64,000 nt of DNA, from NCBI RefSeq assembly GCF_001049755.1, contig NZ_CVLB01000001.1, positions 496,001 through 560,000 on the forward strand, given 5' to 3'. Position 1 is the first letter of the stretch, and each line of letters starts with the position of its first letter. Made by a program: the position numbers and the translations under genes. Shown here piece by piece: positions 47,045-56,797 of the stretch. Origin of the DNA: Brachyspira suanatina (lineage in GTDB: Bacteria > Spirochaetota > Brachyspiria > Brachyspirales > Brachyspiraceae). The notes below the pieces were generated by a model. It was not told where the DNA came from, did no database searches, and saw nothing but the letters and a program-made list of their open reading frames with translations.

Positions 47045-47122
47045 TGTTATTTCCAATTTATATAAAATTATATACCCGTAATATGTTTATAAAACAATAT
47101 AGAATTATTATAGTAAAAGCTA

Positions 47123-48568
47123 TTATTTTTTTAAATAAATAATTTTGCCTTCCTCATTTTTAGTATCTATAACTATATCTTTTCCTTTCAACTGCATAGC
47201 AGAGTCATATATAACATAAGGTATATTTAACGATTTTAAAAGTATAGCAGCATGTGATACAGCACTTCCATTGATAGAAATTACACCTTTTATATTTTGT
47301 CCTATCTCTGTTACAATAGAAGCATATATATTATCTACCATCAATATTATATCATCTTCTTCGGGCATATTAATTTTTATATCTAATAAATATTTTAAAA
47401 CTTGATGCAGTATATCTTCTATATCATATTTTCTTTCTTTTATGTATCCGTCATCTAAAGAATCAAAGCTTTTGAATATATTTCTCATTACTTTATTATA
47501 TGAGTAAGCAGCTGAATATTTTTTATTATCTATTAAATCATATACTTCTTTTAAAACATAATCATCAAATAGCATTGATATATAAGTTTCAAATATTAGA
47601 TATTCATTATTTTGAAGATTTTTTTCTTCTATAATGGTTTTTTGTTCTAGAAGATCTTTTTTTACATTTTCTATTGATTGATTAAATTTATCTTTTTCTG
47701 CCTGCGTATCTTTTATATATTCTTTTTTTACATTGATACCAAAATACATATATGTGGCTTTACCGCTTACATGTCCATCTGAAACTACAATGGCATTATT
47801 ATCGATATTTTTTTGATGAACAGTTTTCTTTTTAGTTTCGAATTTTCCATTCACTAGATATTCAAATCTTTCTAAAACTTGATCAGCATCAGGACCTTTT
47901 GCATATATTTCCATTACATCTCCATATTCTATATTCAATAACGTTACTTTAGTGATACTATCCGCTGATACAGGCGGCTTATGCTTAGTTTTATTAGAAA
48001 TATATACCTCACTTTTTGAGTTAGCTATCAAATTGATAAACATAAAAACAGGTCTGGCATGAAAACCATTTTCCAATAATATTTTATATTCTCCTTTGAC
48101 ATAATCTTTAAATTCTATATCATCTAATACTTCATTATTTATAGTATAATCGACTTTATCTTTAACATATGATATTTTAGGAGTAAGACTTTCTAGAGAT
48201 TCATTGATAACTTCATCTATATTTTTACCTAATGAAGCTTGTATAGCGGCATTTATTCCGCCTTCTATGAAAGGTGCTGATGTAATTCTAACATTTGAAG
48301 ACTTTTCTTCATCCAACATAGATATTGCAAGTTCTGAACTTATCAAAGCACTTCCCAAGTCACAAAATATTATAACTCCATCATCTGAATATACATTTTC
48401 TATTGCATTAAAAACATCAACAGCATCTGTACCAACTTCTTGATGATTATCTCCAGCTCCTCCAGAGAATGATATTTTTATATTATTAGCATTAGTAACT
48501 TCTTTTATATATTCTGCTGTAGTTCTAGCAAGTTGATAGCTATGTGAAACAAATATTAAACTAACCAC
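47123..48568 (-). CDS. dhaM: PTS-dependent dihydroxyacetone kinase phosphoryl donor DhaM
   Basis: The 481 residues carry three PTS domains in order. First, an EIIA-mannose-type domain (about 1-130; VSHS with H9, FCDLGSALIS). Second, an HPr domain (about 158-245; NGFHARPV, H170). Third, an enzyme I N-terminal-like domain (about 260-481; GSAVSHAAILL, H439). DhaM passes phosphate from the general PTS to DhaL-bound ADP, so the kinase uses phosphoenolpyruvate rather than ATP. This is the long, E. coli-like form; many bacteria have only the EIIA part. It is the last gene of dhaK-dhaL-dhaM, 23 bp after dhaL. Confidence 0.93.
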   Translation of the reverse strand: MVSLIFVSHSYQLARTTAEYIKEVTNANNIKISFSGGAGDNHQEVGTDAVDVFNAIENVYSDDGVIIFCDLGSALISSELAISMLDEEKSSNVRITSAPFIEGGINAAIQASLGKNIDEVINESLESLTPKISYVKDKVDYTINNEVLDDIEFKDYVKGEYKILLENGFHARPVFMFINLIANSKSEVYISNKTKHKPPVSADSITKVTLLNIEYGDVMEIYAKGPDADQVLERFEYLVNGKFETKKKTVHQKNIDNNAIVVSDGHVSGKATYMYFGINVKKEYIKDTQAEKDKFNQSIENVKKDLLEQKTIIEEKNLQNNEYLIFETYISMLFDDYVLKEVYDLIDNKKYSAAYSYNKVMRNIFKSFDSLDDGYIKERKYDIEDILHQVLKYLLDIKINMPEEDDIILMVDNIYASIVTEIGQNIKGVISINGSAVSHAAILLKSLNIPYVIYDSAMQLKGKDIVIDTKNEEGKIIYLKK

Positions 48569-48591
48569 ATTAATTCCTTTTAATATATTTT

Positions 48592-49203
48592 TTATAAAAT
48601 ATTTATTAATTCTTTTATCATCATAAATGAAGAGGTAGCTCCAGGATCCTGATGTCCTGCACTCCTTTCAGCTAAATAACTAGCTCTTCCTTTAGTAGCA
48701 ATCATATCTATAGTAGATTTCATTCCATTTTCTGCTGATATTAATACTTTACTTTTAAAATCTTCTATACTTTCATTATTTTCTTTCATAGCATTTAATG
48801 CAGGAAAGAGAGTATCAAGCATAGTTTTTTCACCTTCTTTGGATTTTCCTAATGCGGATATGGCATTTGTACCTTTATTAAATATTTCTGTTATATCTTT
48901 CAAAGTTAATTCTTCTTTATTAGTAGAAGCTATACTTGCATTAAGGAAGAATGTACCATACAAAGGTCCTGAAGCTCCGCCTACATTTTTTATGAGAAGT
49001 GTGGCAGTTTGCTTGAATATAGCTGATATTGCAGAATCATTATTTTTTAAAGCATCTCTAACACAACCAAAACCTCTGCTTATATTTATTCCATGATCAG
49101 CATCCCCTATATCTGCATCTAATTTAGTAAGATAATCTTTATTTTCATCATATACAAGAGATAGATTAATAAGCCATTCTTTTATTTTTGTATTATTGCA
49201 CAT
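48592..49203 (-). CDS. dhaL: Dihydroxyacetone kinase ADP-binding subunit DhaL
   Basis: The 203 residues contain the DhaL nucleotide and magnesium motif LDADIGDADHGINISRGF near residues 28-45, then NVGGASGPLYGTFFL and a C-terminal SYLAERSAGHQDPGATSS. DhaL holds an ADP that is rephosphorylated by DhaM and transfers phosphate to dihydroxyacetone on DhaK. It lies 24 bp after dhaK. The length fits the subunit (about 210). Confidence 0.95.
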   Translation of the reverse strand: MCNNTKIKEWLINLSLVYDENKDYLTKLDADIGDADHGINISRGFGCVRDALKNNDSAISAIFKQTATLLIKNVGGASGPLYGTFFLNASIASTNKEELTLKDITEIFNKGTNAISALGKSKEGEKTMLDTLFPALNAMKENNESIEDFKSKVLISAENGMKSTIDMIATKGRASYLAERSAGHQDPGATSSFMMIKELINIL

Positions 49204-49227
49204 AAATATCTCCTTTATAAATGATTA

Positions 49228-50223
49228 TTAAATGCCCCATCTTAGAGCTGCAGTATATACAGGATAATCCCAAAGTTTTAATATATCATCATTAACTTTC
49301 ATTAAGCTTATAGAAGCACCTGCCATATCTATAGAAGTAACATAATTACCTATTAAATTTCTTACTATTTTTATTCCTTTTTTTTCAGCTATTTTAACAA
49401 CATCATTATATAATATGTAAAGTTCCATCAAAGGAGTGGCTCCCATACCATTAACCATACAAATTACTTCATCACCATTTTTATATGGTATATCAGAGCA
49501 TATAGCTTCCATCATTATTTCTGCTATTTCAGAAGATGTTTTTATACTTGTTCTTTCTCTTCCAGGTTCTCCATGTATTCCGATGCCCATTTCTATTTCA
49601 TTATCAGATATATCAAATGTGGGGTTTCCAACAGCAGGAACTGTACATGAAGTTAGAGCCATGCCCATAGAACGTGCATTTTTCTTACAATAATTAGCAT
49701 ACTCTAAAACTTTATCTATATTATCCCCTTTTTCGGCAGAAGCACCGCAAATTTTTTCAAAAAATACAGTTGCTCCGACTCCTCTTCTTCCTGTAGTATA
49801 TAAACTGTTCTTTACAGATACATCATCATCTATGATAATACTTCTTGCATCAATACCTTCAGCTTTGCATAAATCTTCAGCCATTTGGAAATTCATAACA
49901 TCGCCTGTGTAATTTTTAACTAAAAATATAATTCCTTTATCATTATTTATTGTTTTTGCTGCTTCTTCCATTTGATCAGGAGTAGGAGAGGTAAATATTT
50001 CTCCAGGACAAGCAGCATCAAGCATACCATATCCTACAAATCCGGCATGTAAAGGTTCATGTCCGGATCCTCCGCCTGAAATTAGGGATACTTTATTATT
50101 TTTATTGGCTCTAATTACATATATAGGATCATAATTAACTTTTAATATATTAGAATATGCTTTTTGCATACCTTGAAGTTCTTCTAATATTATGTTATCT
50201 ACATTATTAATAATTTTTTTCAT
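49228..50223 (-). CDS. dhaK: Dihydroxyacetone kinase substrate-binding subunit DhaK
   Basis: The 331 residues match DhaK: SLISGGGSGHEPLHAGFVGYGMLDAACPG, where GSGHEP carries the His that binds dihydroxyacetone as a hemiaminal, then VKNYTGDVMNF, GIGIHGEPGRE and MVNGMGATPLMELYI. It presents dihydroxyacetone for phosphorylation to DHAP, feeding glycolysis together with the pfkA-encoded step. It is first in the leftward dhaKLM operon; no dhaR or dhaS regulator lies beside it. Confidence 0.95.
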   Translation of the reverse strand: MKKIINNVDNIILEELQGMQKAYSNILKVNYDPIYVIRANKNNKVSLISGGGSGHEPLHAGFVGYGMLDAACPGEIFTSPTPDQMEEAAKTINNDKGIIFLVKNYTGDVMNFQMAEDLCKAEGIDARSIIIDDDVSVKNSLYTTGRRGVGATVFFEKICGASAEKGDNIDKVLEYANYCKKNARSMGMALTSCTVPAVGNPTFDISDNEIEMGIGIHGEPGRERTSIKTSSEIAEIMMEAICSDIPYKNGDEVICMVNGMGATPLMELYILYNDVVKIAEKKGIKIVRNLIGNYVTSIDMAGASISLMKVNDDILKLWDYPVYTAALRWGI

Positions 50224-50483
50224 GAGTACCCCATTATTTTTTATTTTTATAATATATTATGTTACTTATATATTATAAAACACATAGATCTTTTTGCAAT
50301 AGATATACAAAGAATTTGTTTATAATTAGTTTAAAAATTAATTATGAAGCAAGGATTTGTATTATATGAAAAATACAGTATTTTTATATATGATTATTTT
50401 TTTATAAATTTCTTAAATTTGCTTGCAATTATTGAATAATAATAGTATTATTAGTGGAAGTTAATATATTAAGGGGTTGTATA

Positions 50484-51197
50484 ATGCTCAAGAAAATATT
50501 TATCGTAACATTAATGTTTGCATTTTCTTTATCATCTGTTTTTGCTCAAGATACTACTACCACAACTACTACTGATACAGGAACTACAGGCAATAAGCCA
50601 AGAGAACAATTAGCTCAAAATTTTGTGGATGCCTTGGCTGCTCAAGATGAAAAACTTTTAATTTCTGCTATAGAAGGCGGCAGTCCTCAAGTTAAAGCTA
50701 TGTGTTTCAAAGCTTTAAGTGAAAAAGGTGCTAGTTCTGAAAATTTATTAGCAGCAATTAACAGATATGTAAGCTATGGTTTAAATGCACCATCTAGCCA
50801 GAACTCTGATTCTATGGTTCGTTATCAAGCTTTACAAGCTGCTAAATCAGCTAAATCAGAAACTTCTGTAGAATATATATCACAAATGTTATATTCTGAA
50901 CAGGAAACTTCTAATATTATAGCTGCTGCTCAAGCTTTAGGAGAAATAGGAAGTTCTAAAGGTGTAGCTGCTTTACTTTTCCAATTAAGATTGGCTAAAA
51001 CTCAAGCTATAGTTTATGAAGTTGTTGTTGCTTTAGGTAAAATAGGTGATCAGGCTGCTTTAAGCGATTTGATAGATTTGGCTCAAAATGACCAATATTT
51101 TATCGTTGTTAGACAAGCTGCTGTTGATGCTATAAAAAATATCAAACCTTCAACAGGTGGCGGAAACACAACTACTACTGATACTGCAGCTCAGTAA
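50484..51197 (+). CDS. Exported HEAT-repeat protein
   Basis: I start at the ATG at 50484, preceded by AAGGGG, not at the upstream in-frame GTG near 50454. The protein has a signal peptide (MLKKIFIVTLMFAFSLSSVFAQ), a threonine-rich stretch (DTTTTTTTDTGTTG), then HEAT-type helical repeats (AAQALGEIGSSKGVAALLFQL, VALGKIGDQAALSDLIDLAQ, VRQAAVDAIKNI) and a second Thr-rich tail. It should be periplasmic and act as a binding scaffold. It has a strong terminator and no operon partner. Confidence 0.85.
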   Translation: MLKKIFIVTLMFAFSLSSVFAQDTTTTTTTDTGTTGNKPREQLAQNFVDALAAQDEKLLISAIEGGSPQVKAMCFKALSEKGASSENLLAAINRYVSYGLNAPSSQNSDSMVRYQALQAAKSAKSETSVEYISQMLYSEQETSNIIAAAQALGEIGSSKGVAALLFQLRLAKTQAIVYEVVVALGKIGDQAALSDLIDLAQNDQYFIVVRQAAVDAIKNIKPSTGGGNTTTTDTAAQ

Positions 51198-51233
51198 TAT
51201 TAGTAAATAAAAACATTAATTTAATTTTGAATA

Positions 51234-51266
51234 AAAAAAGTCTGTCTAATTTAGGCAGACTTTTTT
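51234..51266 (+). terminator. Rho-independent terminator
   Basis: AAAAAAGTCTG (51234-51244) pairs with CAGACTTTTTT (51256-51266), 37 bp after the HEAT-repeat gene. Confidence 0.88.
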
Positions 51267-51453
51267 ATTTGTTTTTTATAAAATAAATAAAAAATAATTA
51301 TTTCTAAAAATAGAATATATATTATTATTTTTTTTATTACTGAAAAAATATTATTTTGCGATAATATAATAATTAACAAATATATTGATAAATTAGAGTT
51401 TTGCTGTATAATACAGCATTCTTTTATTGTAATAAATATTTAAAGGATTTTTA

Positions 51454-52452
51454 ATGATAAAAGTTGATAATATAGTTAAATATTATGGAGAACATATAGC
51501 ATTAAAAGGGGTATCCTATACTATAAATAAGGGAGAAATAGTAGGATTTTTAGGGCCTAATGGAGCTGGTAAAAGCACTATGATGCGTATAATTACAGGT
51601 TATCTTCCAGCTACAAGCGGATACGTTTATTTAGATGATTATGAAGTTTATGATAACCCTATAGAAATTAAAAAAAGAATAGGTTATATGCCTGAAAATG
51701 TTTCGCTATATACTGAAATGACAGTTATAGATTATCTTAGATTCTGTGCCAAACTTAAAGGCATACCAAGGAAACATATAAAGACTGCATTAGAAAATAC
51801 TATAGAAATAACAGGACTTACAAAATACAGAAATAGAATAATAGGACATTTATCAAAAGGTTATAAACAGCGTACAGGAATAGCACAGGCAATAATACAT
51901 GATCCTGAAGTTTTAATATTAGATGAACCTACAAGCGGTTTGGATCCTAATCAGTTAATAGAAGTAAGATCATTAATAAAAAGTTTAGGCGGAACAAGAA
52001 CTGTTATACTTTCTACCCATATATTGAGCGAAGTAGAAGATACTTGTGAAAGAGCTTTAATTATAGATAGCGGAGAATTAATAGCTGAAGATACTATTGA
52101 AGGTTTGAAAATGGCTATGGACAGAGAAATATTAGGCGGTAATATAGAACTTAAAGTAGCAGGAAGATATAATGATGCTCTTTTATGTGTTAGAGAAGTT
52201 AATGGAGTTGTGCAGGCAGAAGCTAATTCTTATGGTGATATTCTTATTGAGTGTGAGAGAGGAAATGATTCAAGAGCGGCAATAGTTAAGCATTTGGTTA
52301 ATAATAATTTTGATGTTTTAGAGATAAGAGCTAAAGAAAGGTCATTAGAAGAGGTATTCATTTACTTTACTGATAAAAAGAAAAATGAAGATTTTGATAA
52401 ATCTAAATATATCAGAGATGCCGTTTTGAGTGCAGAAAATAATGAAGAATAA
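51454..52452 (+). CDS. ABC transporter ATP-binding protein (GldA-like)
   Basis: The 332 residues contain Walker A GPNGAGKST (34-42), signature LSKGYKQRTGIAQ, Walker B VLILDEPTSGLDPNQ and the switch His in LSTHIL, followed by a C-terminal extension with the form of ABC-2 exporters. The overall sequence, especially NPIEIKKRIGYMPENVSLYTEMTVIDYLRF, is close to the GldA/NosF-like group. With the permease 36 bp downstream it should form an exporter. The substrate is unknown. Confidence 0.92.
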   Translation: MIKVDNIVKYYGEHIALKGVSYTINKGEIVGFLGPNGAGKSTMMRIITGYLPATSGYVYLDDYEVYDNPIEIKKRIGYMPENVSLYTEMTVIDYLRFCAKLKGIPRKHIKTALENTIEITGLTKYRNRIIGHLSKGYKQRTGIAQAIIHDPEVLILDEPTSGLDPNQLIEVRSLIKSLGGTRTVILSTHILSEVEDTCERALIIDSGELIAEDTIEGLKMAMDREILGGNIELKVAGRYNDALLCVREVNGVVQAEANSYGDILIECERGNDSRAAIVKHLVNNNFDVLEIRAKERSLEEVFIYFTDKKKNEDFDKSKYIRDAVLSAENNEE

Positions 52453-52488
52453 ATATAAAAATAAACAATTAATAAGAGGTTAATATAA

Positions 52489-53196
52489 ATGAGAAATATA
52501 TATGTTGTATTTTCAAGAGAAATTCAATCCTTTTATGTATCGCCATTATATTATATATTAGGATTTATATATCTTGCTTTGACAGGATACTTTTTTACTA
52601 TAGAAATTTATTATAGCAGATTGGCTGTTATGGAAAACACTATGTATAATATTGGATTTTTTACAATATTATTTCTTTCTATTCTCTGTATGAAGCTTAT
52701 AGCAGAGGAAAGAGCTTCAGGAACTTTTGAACTTATAATGACAGCGCCTATTACTTCACTTCAGTATGTTTTAGGTAAATATTTATCTGTATTGGTTGTA
52801 TATGCTTCACTTCTTGTTATGACTTTTGTTTATCCTATACTTCTTATGGTATTTGGTAAACCTGATATAGGTGTAATATTCAGCGGATATTTAGGATTAT
52901 TTCTTTTAGGTACTGCTATACTTGGATTAGGACTTATAGCAACAAGCATATCTAAAAGTCAGTTAGTAGCTGCTATTTTGGGCGTATCTATGGGTATATT
53001 TGCCTATATAATAAATTGGCTTAGTGAAATGTTTACAGGGGCAAGCAAGATATTGAATGCTATTTCTATAACTACATACTTTTCTGATTTTACTAAAGGT
53101 ATGATAGATATACAGAATGTTATATTCTTTTTAATTTGGGCTGTTGCATGCATATCAATATCTACTATGTTTGTAGAATCTTATAAATGGCAATAA
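52489..53196 (+). CDS. ABC-2 permease (GldF-like)
   Basis: The 235-residue protein has about six membrane segments and the GldF-like features FSREIQSFYVSPLYYILGFIYLALTGYFF and MKLIAEERASGTFELIMTAPITSLQYVLGKYLS. It is the membrane half of the transporter with the upstream ATPase. In related loci a GldG-like gene with a large extracytoplasmic domain follows; here the next gene, 24 bp later, is an ankyrin protein instead. Confidence 0.9.
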   Translation: MRNIYVVFSREIQSFYVSPLYYILGFIYLALTGYFFTIEIYYSRLAVMENTMYNIGFFTILFLSILCMKLIAEERASGTFELIMTAPITSLQYVLGKYLSVLVVYASLLVMTFVYPILLMVFGKPDIGVIFSGYLGLFLLGTAILGLGLIATSISKSQLVAAILGVSMGIFAYIINWLSEMFTGASKILNAISITTYFSDFTKGMIDIQNVIFFLIWAVACISISTMFVESYKWQ

Positions 53197-53220
53197 TTTT
53201 ATTAAAAGGGCTTTATCAAA

Positions 53221-53796
53221 ATGGCTGATATAGTTGAGTATGTAAAAAACAATGATATAGATAATGTTAAGAAATGTTTAGAGTCTGATAATACTTTGGC
53301 GGATGCCAGAGATGAAGAATCTAAATTTACATTACTTATGATTTGTGCTAAGAAAGGTTATTTTGATATAGCCAAACTTTTAGTAGAAGAAGGTGCCAAT
53401 TTAAATGCTAGAAGCAGAACTGGAATAACAGCTTTAATGTTTGCCTGTGCTGAGAAGCAAGTTAAAATAGCCGAGTATTTAATAGACAGCGGTGCTGATG
53501 TTAATTTAAAAGATAGACCATTATTTTCTGCTTTGCTTTATGCAGTACTTACAAAAGAGTACAATATAATAAAAGCATTAGTTGAAGCTGGTGCTGATGT
53601 TAATGTTAAAAATTTTAAACTTGTAACACCTTTAATGTTTGCTGCTGGAATAAATGATATAGAAACGATGAAATTATTAATAGAAAATGGTGCTGATATA
53701 GAGCATAAAAATAAAGATGGTGAAAGAGCTTTAGAATTTGCTATTCGTAAAGAGCAGAAAGAAGCAGCAGATTATTTAAAAACTGTTTCTAAATAA
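53221..53796 (+). CDS. Cytoplasmic ankyrin-repeat protein
   Basis: The 191 residues form about five to six ankyrin units (TLLMICAKKGYFDIAKLLVEEGA, TALMFACAEKQVKIAEYLIDSGA, SALLYAVLTKEYNIIKALVEAGA, TPLMFAAGINDIETMKLLIENGA). There is no signal peptide or membrane segment. It follows the ABC permease by 24 bp with a ribosome site (AAAAGGG), so it is likely part of the same operon and may bind the transporter or its cargo. Its last 21 bp overlap the opposite-strand membrane protein gene. Confidence 0.88.
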   Translation: MADIVEYVKNNDIDNVKKCLESDNTLADARDEESKFTLLMICAKKGYFDIAKLLVEEGANLNARSRTGITALMFACAEKQVKIAEYLIDSGADVNLKDRPLFSALLYAVLTKEYNIIKALVEAGADVNVKNFKLVTPLMFAAGINDIETMKLLIENGADIEHKNKDGERALEFAIRKEQKEAADYLKTVSK

Positions 53797-54179
53797 TTTA
53801 AAAGGTATATTTCTATTACTTATAAAAATACAAATAATAGAAATAATTATACTTTCTAATATTAAAGAAAAAGTAAATATTATATTTCCAAGATACACTT
53901 GATTATCTTTATCCATAAATGTATTTAAATCTGTTCCATAAGTATTTATTCTATATAAAAGACTAATAAGAAAATAAGCACTAATTATTATATTAATAGA
54001 TACAAATAAAATTATATGAAGTTTATCTAATAGTTTTTTGTCTATATTGAAGAATTTAATCAAAAAAACATTTATTATTTTTACAAAATAATATAAAAGA
54101 ATAAAGAATAATAAAATTACCAAACTTTGTGCTATTAGTATGGGCTAAACATTATTAATTCAAATATAGCTGTATTCAT
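53776..54179 (-). pseudogene. Small three-segment membrane protein, probably frameshifted near its start
   Basis: The main leftward frame (53776 to about 54138) encodes a hydrophobic protein with three membrane segments (LLFFILLYYFVKIINVFLI, HIILFVSINIIISAYFLISL, IIFTFSLILESIIISIICIF). It has no ATG of its own; only TTG at 54123. A different frame just upstream starts at the ATG at 54179 and reads MNTAIFELIMFSPY-stop. Adding one base at the GGG run 54142-54144 joins them as MNTAIFELIMFSPILIAQSLVILLFF, which looks like a natural N-terminus. I therefore regard it as a frameshifted gene; use of TTG, or a sequencing error, is the alternative. Confidence 0.55.
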
Positions 54180-54282
54180 ATTTTTATTATACCTTGTATG
54201 TGTATTTTGTCAATTATAAAATATTTAACATAATTCTATATAATCCGTTATATATATTTGTAAATTTATTACGGATATTGTT

Positions 54283-55059
54283 ATGCAAAAATATTTAATT
54301 TTAATATTTATAATATTAAGCAGTTTTTTATATTCAGAGTATATAGGAAATGTCAATGAATATGATATTAATAAAGATGAAGATAAAATTTTTATATATG
54401 TTCAGCAAGGTAATTATGATGAAGTAAAAAAATTGTTAGATGATGGAGCTGATCCTAATATATTAGATAGTCATAAAATATCACCTTTAATGATTGCTTC
54501 TTTTAATGGATTTATAGATATAGTTAATATACTTATAGAAAATGATGCTGATGTGAATATAGTTAATGATTTTGGATATAGTTCTGTTATGGCTGCTGCC
54601 GCTGCAGGGAATTATGATATTTTTAATATATTACTAAACAATGGTGCGGATGTAAAACAAATTAATAATGATGGAAATAATCTATTAATAGAGGCATGTT
54701 TTTCAAAAAATATTGATATATTAAAAAAGATATTAGAACTTAATATAGATATAAATCATCAAAATGATATGGGATATACTGCTTTAATACAGGCTGTTAT
54801 CAATGATTATAAAGATGCCATTAGTATTTTATTAGATAATGATGCTGATATTAATATTTCAAGTAATGATGGTAAAAATGCCCTAATGTTTGCAATTATC
54901 AGAGAAAATATTGATATAATTGATATTTTACTTAAGAATAGTCCAAATATTAATTATGAAGATAATGATTCAAATACTGCTTTAGATTATGCTTATGATA
55001 CTGGTAATGAAAAAATTATTAATATGATCAAAGAATATTACGAGAATAATAAGATTTAA
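54283..55059 (+). CDS. Exported ankyrin-repeat protein
   Basis: The 258 residues begin with a signal peptide (MQKYLILIFIILSSFLYSEY) and contain about six ankyrin units, such as SPLMIASFNGFIDIVNILIENDA, SSVMAAAAAGNYDIFNILLNNGA, TALIQAVINDYKDAISILLDNDA and NALMFAIIRENIDIIDILLKN. It should lie in the periplasm as a protein-binding scaffold. It starts 80 bp or so before the TPR gene, in the same direction. Partner unknown. Confidence 0.88.
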   Translation: MQKYLILIFIILSSFLYSEYIGNVNEYDINKDEDKIFIYVQQGNYDEVKKLLDDGADPNILDSHKISPLMIASFNGFIDIVNILIENDADVNIVNDFGYSSVMAAAAAGNYDIFNILLNNGADVKQINNDGNNLLIEACFSKNIDILKKILELNIDINHQNDMGYTALIQAVINDYKDAISILLDNDADINISSNDGKNALMFAIIRENIDIIDILLKNSPNINYEDNDSNTALDYAYDTGNEKIINMIKEYYENNKI

Positions 55060-55142
55060 AAAAATACTACTAAGTTATCATATTTATTTGTTTTTATGAA
55101 ATGCAATCCGATAAATAATCTACTTAATATCGGGATTTTTGC

Positions 55143-56726
55143 ATGGAAGAAGAGCATAATTTTATAAGAAATGAAGAAAATTATGAACCTGAAATAGAAA
55201 AATCCTCTTCAAATGGTGTTATGTTAACAGCTTTATTCCTGATTTTATTAATTGCTGGAATATGCTATTGGATATATAGCTCAAATACATATACTAAATT
55301 CTATTCATATAAAAATGATATACAAACTAATACTCAATTAAGTAATAAAAATGATATTCTAAATAGAAATAATATAAAGAAAAATTTGGATTATTTACTA
55401 GAGATAAAATATAAAGAATATATTGCTCCTCATGTTAATAGCTTCAATTCAATTATAGATAATAGCGGATTATTGAATATAGATACTAGAACTATATCTA
55501 TTATATTTGCAGGTACTGTACTTACTATTATTGCTTCTATGTTTTTGTTTAGGGGGAATAATTCTAAGGTCTTGGAAAGTGAAGATTCAGATATTCGTTT
55601 TTTTGATAAGGATAATAAAAATAATGATAATGAAGATAATAAAAATGAAAGTATTAATAAATTGGATACATCAGGAATCATTAATTCTTTAGATGATGAC
55701 AAAAAAATTATTGATACAAATAATGACGGAGATAAACTTGTATTAAAAAATAATTACTATAAATATAATAAAAACGCAGACAATGTATATTGGAATGTTG
55801 TAAAGAAAAATAAGAATGATGAAAATTTAAATATAAATGAACTATCTCTTATGGCTTTAAGAGAAGTTGAAAACGGAAATGATGATAATGCTATAAATAT
55901 TTATACAAAAATATTGAGTTTTGATGATGATAATATAGCAGTATTAAAAAGCAGAGCATTACTATTTAATAAAAAATATGAAGAGACTTCTGAGGATAAA
56001 TATTTTGATGCTGCTTTGAAAGACTATAATAAAATAATAGATATTAACAGTTTTAATGGGTACAGCAATACTGACACATTTAAAGACAGGTCTGTTCTTT
56101 ATACAAAAAAATATCATTATACATCTAATGAGAATTATTTTAATTTGGCTTTAAATGATTATAATAAGGTAGTTGTTGATAATAATGATAAAGAAGATTT
56201 AAGTACATTGCTTATATATTCAGATCTTTATAATGAAAAATATAAAAATACTAAAGATAAAAAATATTTTAAAATGTCTTTAGATAATTATAATAAAGCG
56301 CTTACTATAGATGAAAATAATACTTCTATATATATAAATAGAGGATGGTTATATTTAACAGATTATAAAATTTGTAATGATATAGAAAGTTTAGATAATG
56401 CTGAAAAAGATATAAAGCATGGGCTTAATTTAGAAAAAGATAATTTTTACCTTTTAAATAACAGCGGTATAACTTCTCTTTATAAATACAAATTAGAAAA
56501 ACAAGTAAAAGATTTAAAAGAATCAGAATATAGTTTTTTGAAATCTATTAAAAATAATAAATCAAATTCTGTTTTGGCTGAAAGTTATTATTATTTATCA
56601 TTGGTTTATGATGAATATTCAAAACTTACAACTATTACTGCAGAGAAGATGAAAGAATATACAGAAAAAAGTAAGCGTTATTTTGAAGAATCAAGAAAAT
56701 TAGGATACTCTAATGCTAATAAATAA
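55143..56726 (+). CDS. TPR-repeat membrane protein
   Basis: The 527 residues have two membrane segments (about 26-45 and 118-138) with a short loop between, then an acidic, Asn/Asp-rich linker (about 145-230), then TPR repeats to the C-terminus (NIYTKILSFDDDNIAVLKSRALLFNKKYEE, LKDYNKIIDINSFNG, ALTIDENNTSIYINRGWLYL). TPR arrays mediate protein assembly. The TPR part should be cytoplasmic if both ends are inside. No family name beyond TPR is clear. Confidence 0.82.
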   Translation: MEEEHNFIRNEENYEPEIEKSSSNGVMLTALFLILLIAGICYWIYSSNTYTKFYSYKNDIQTNTQLSNKNDILNRNNIKKNLDYLLEIKYKEYIAPHVNSFNSIIDNSGLLNIDTRTISIIFAGTVLTIIASMFLFRGNNSKVLESEDSDIRFFDKDNKNNDNEDNKNESINKLDTSGIINSLDDDKKIIDTNNDGDKLVLKNNYYKYNKNADNVYWNVVKKNKNDENLNINELSLMALREVENGNDDNAINIYTKILSFDDDNIAVLKSRALLFNKKYEETSEDKYFDAALKDYNKIIDINSFNGYSNTDTFKDRSVLYTKKYHYTSNENYFNLALNDYNKVVVDNNDKEDLSTLLIYSDLYNEKYKNTKDKKYFKMSLDNYNKALTIDENNTSIYINRGWLYLTDYKICNDIESLDNAEKDIKHGLNLEKDNFYLLNNSGITSLYKYKLEKQVKDLKESEYSFLKSIKNNKSNSVLAESYYYLSLVYDEYSKLTTITAEKMKEYTEKSKRYFEESRKLGYSNANK

Positions 56727-56797
56727 ATTTATTAAATGCCAATAAATTTTATAAGTATTAGTTAAGCAAATTATTTTTTATTTTAGAATTCATAAAG

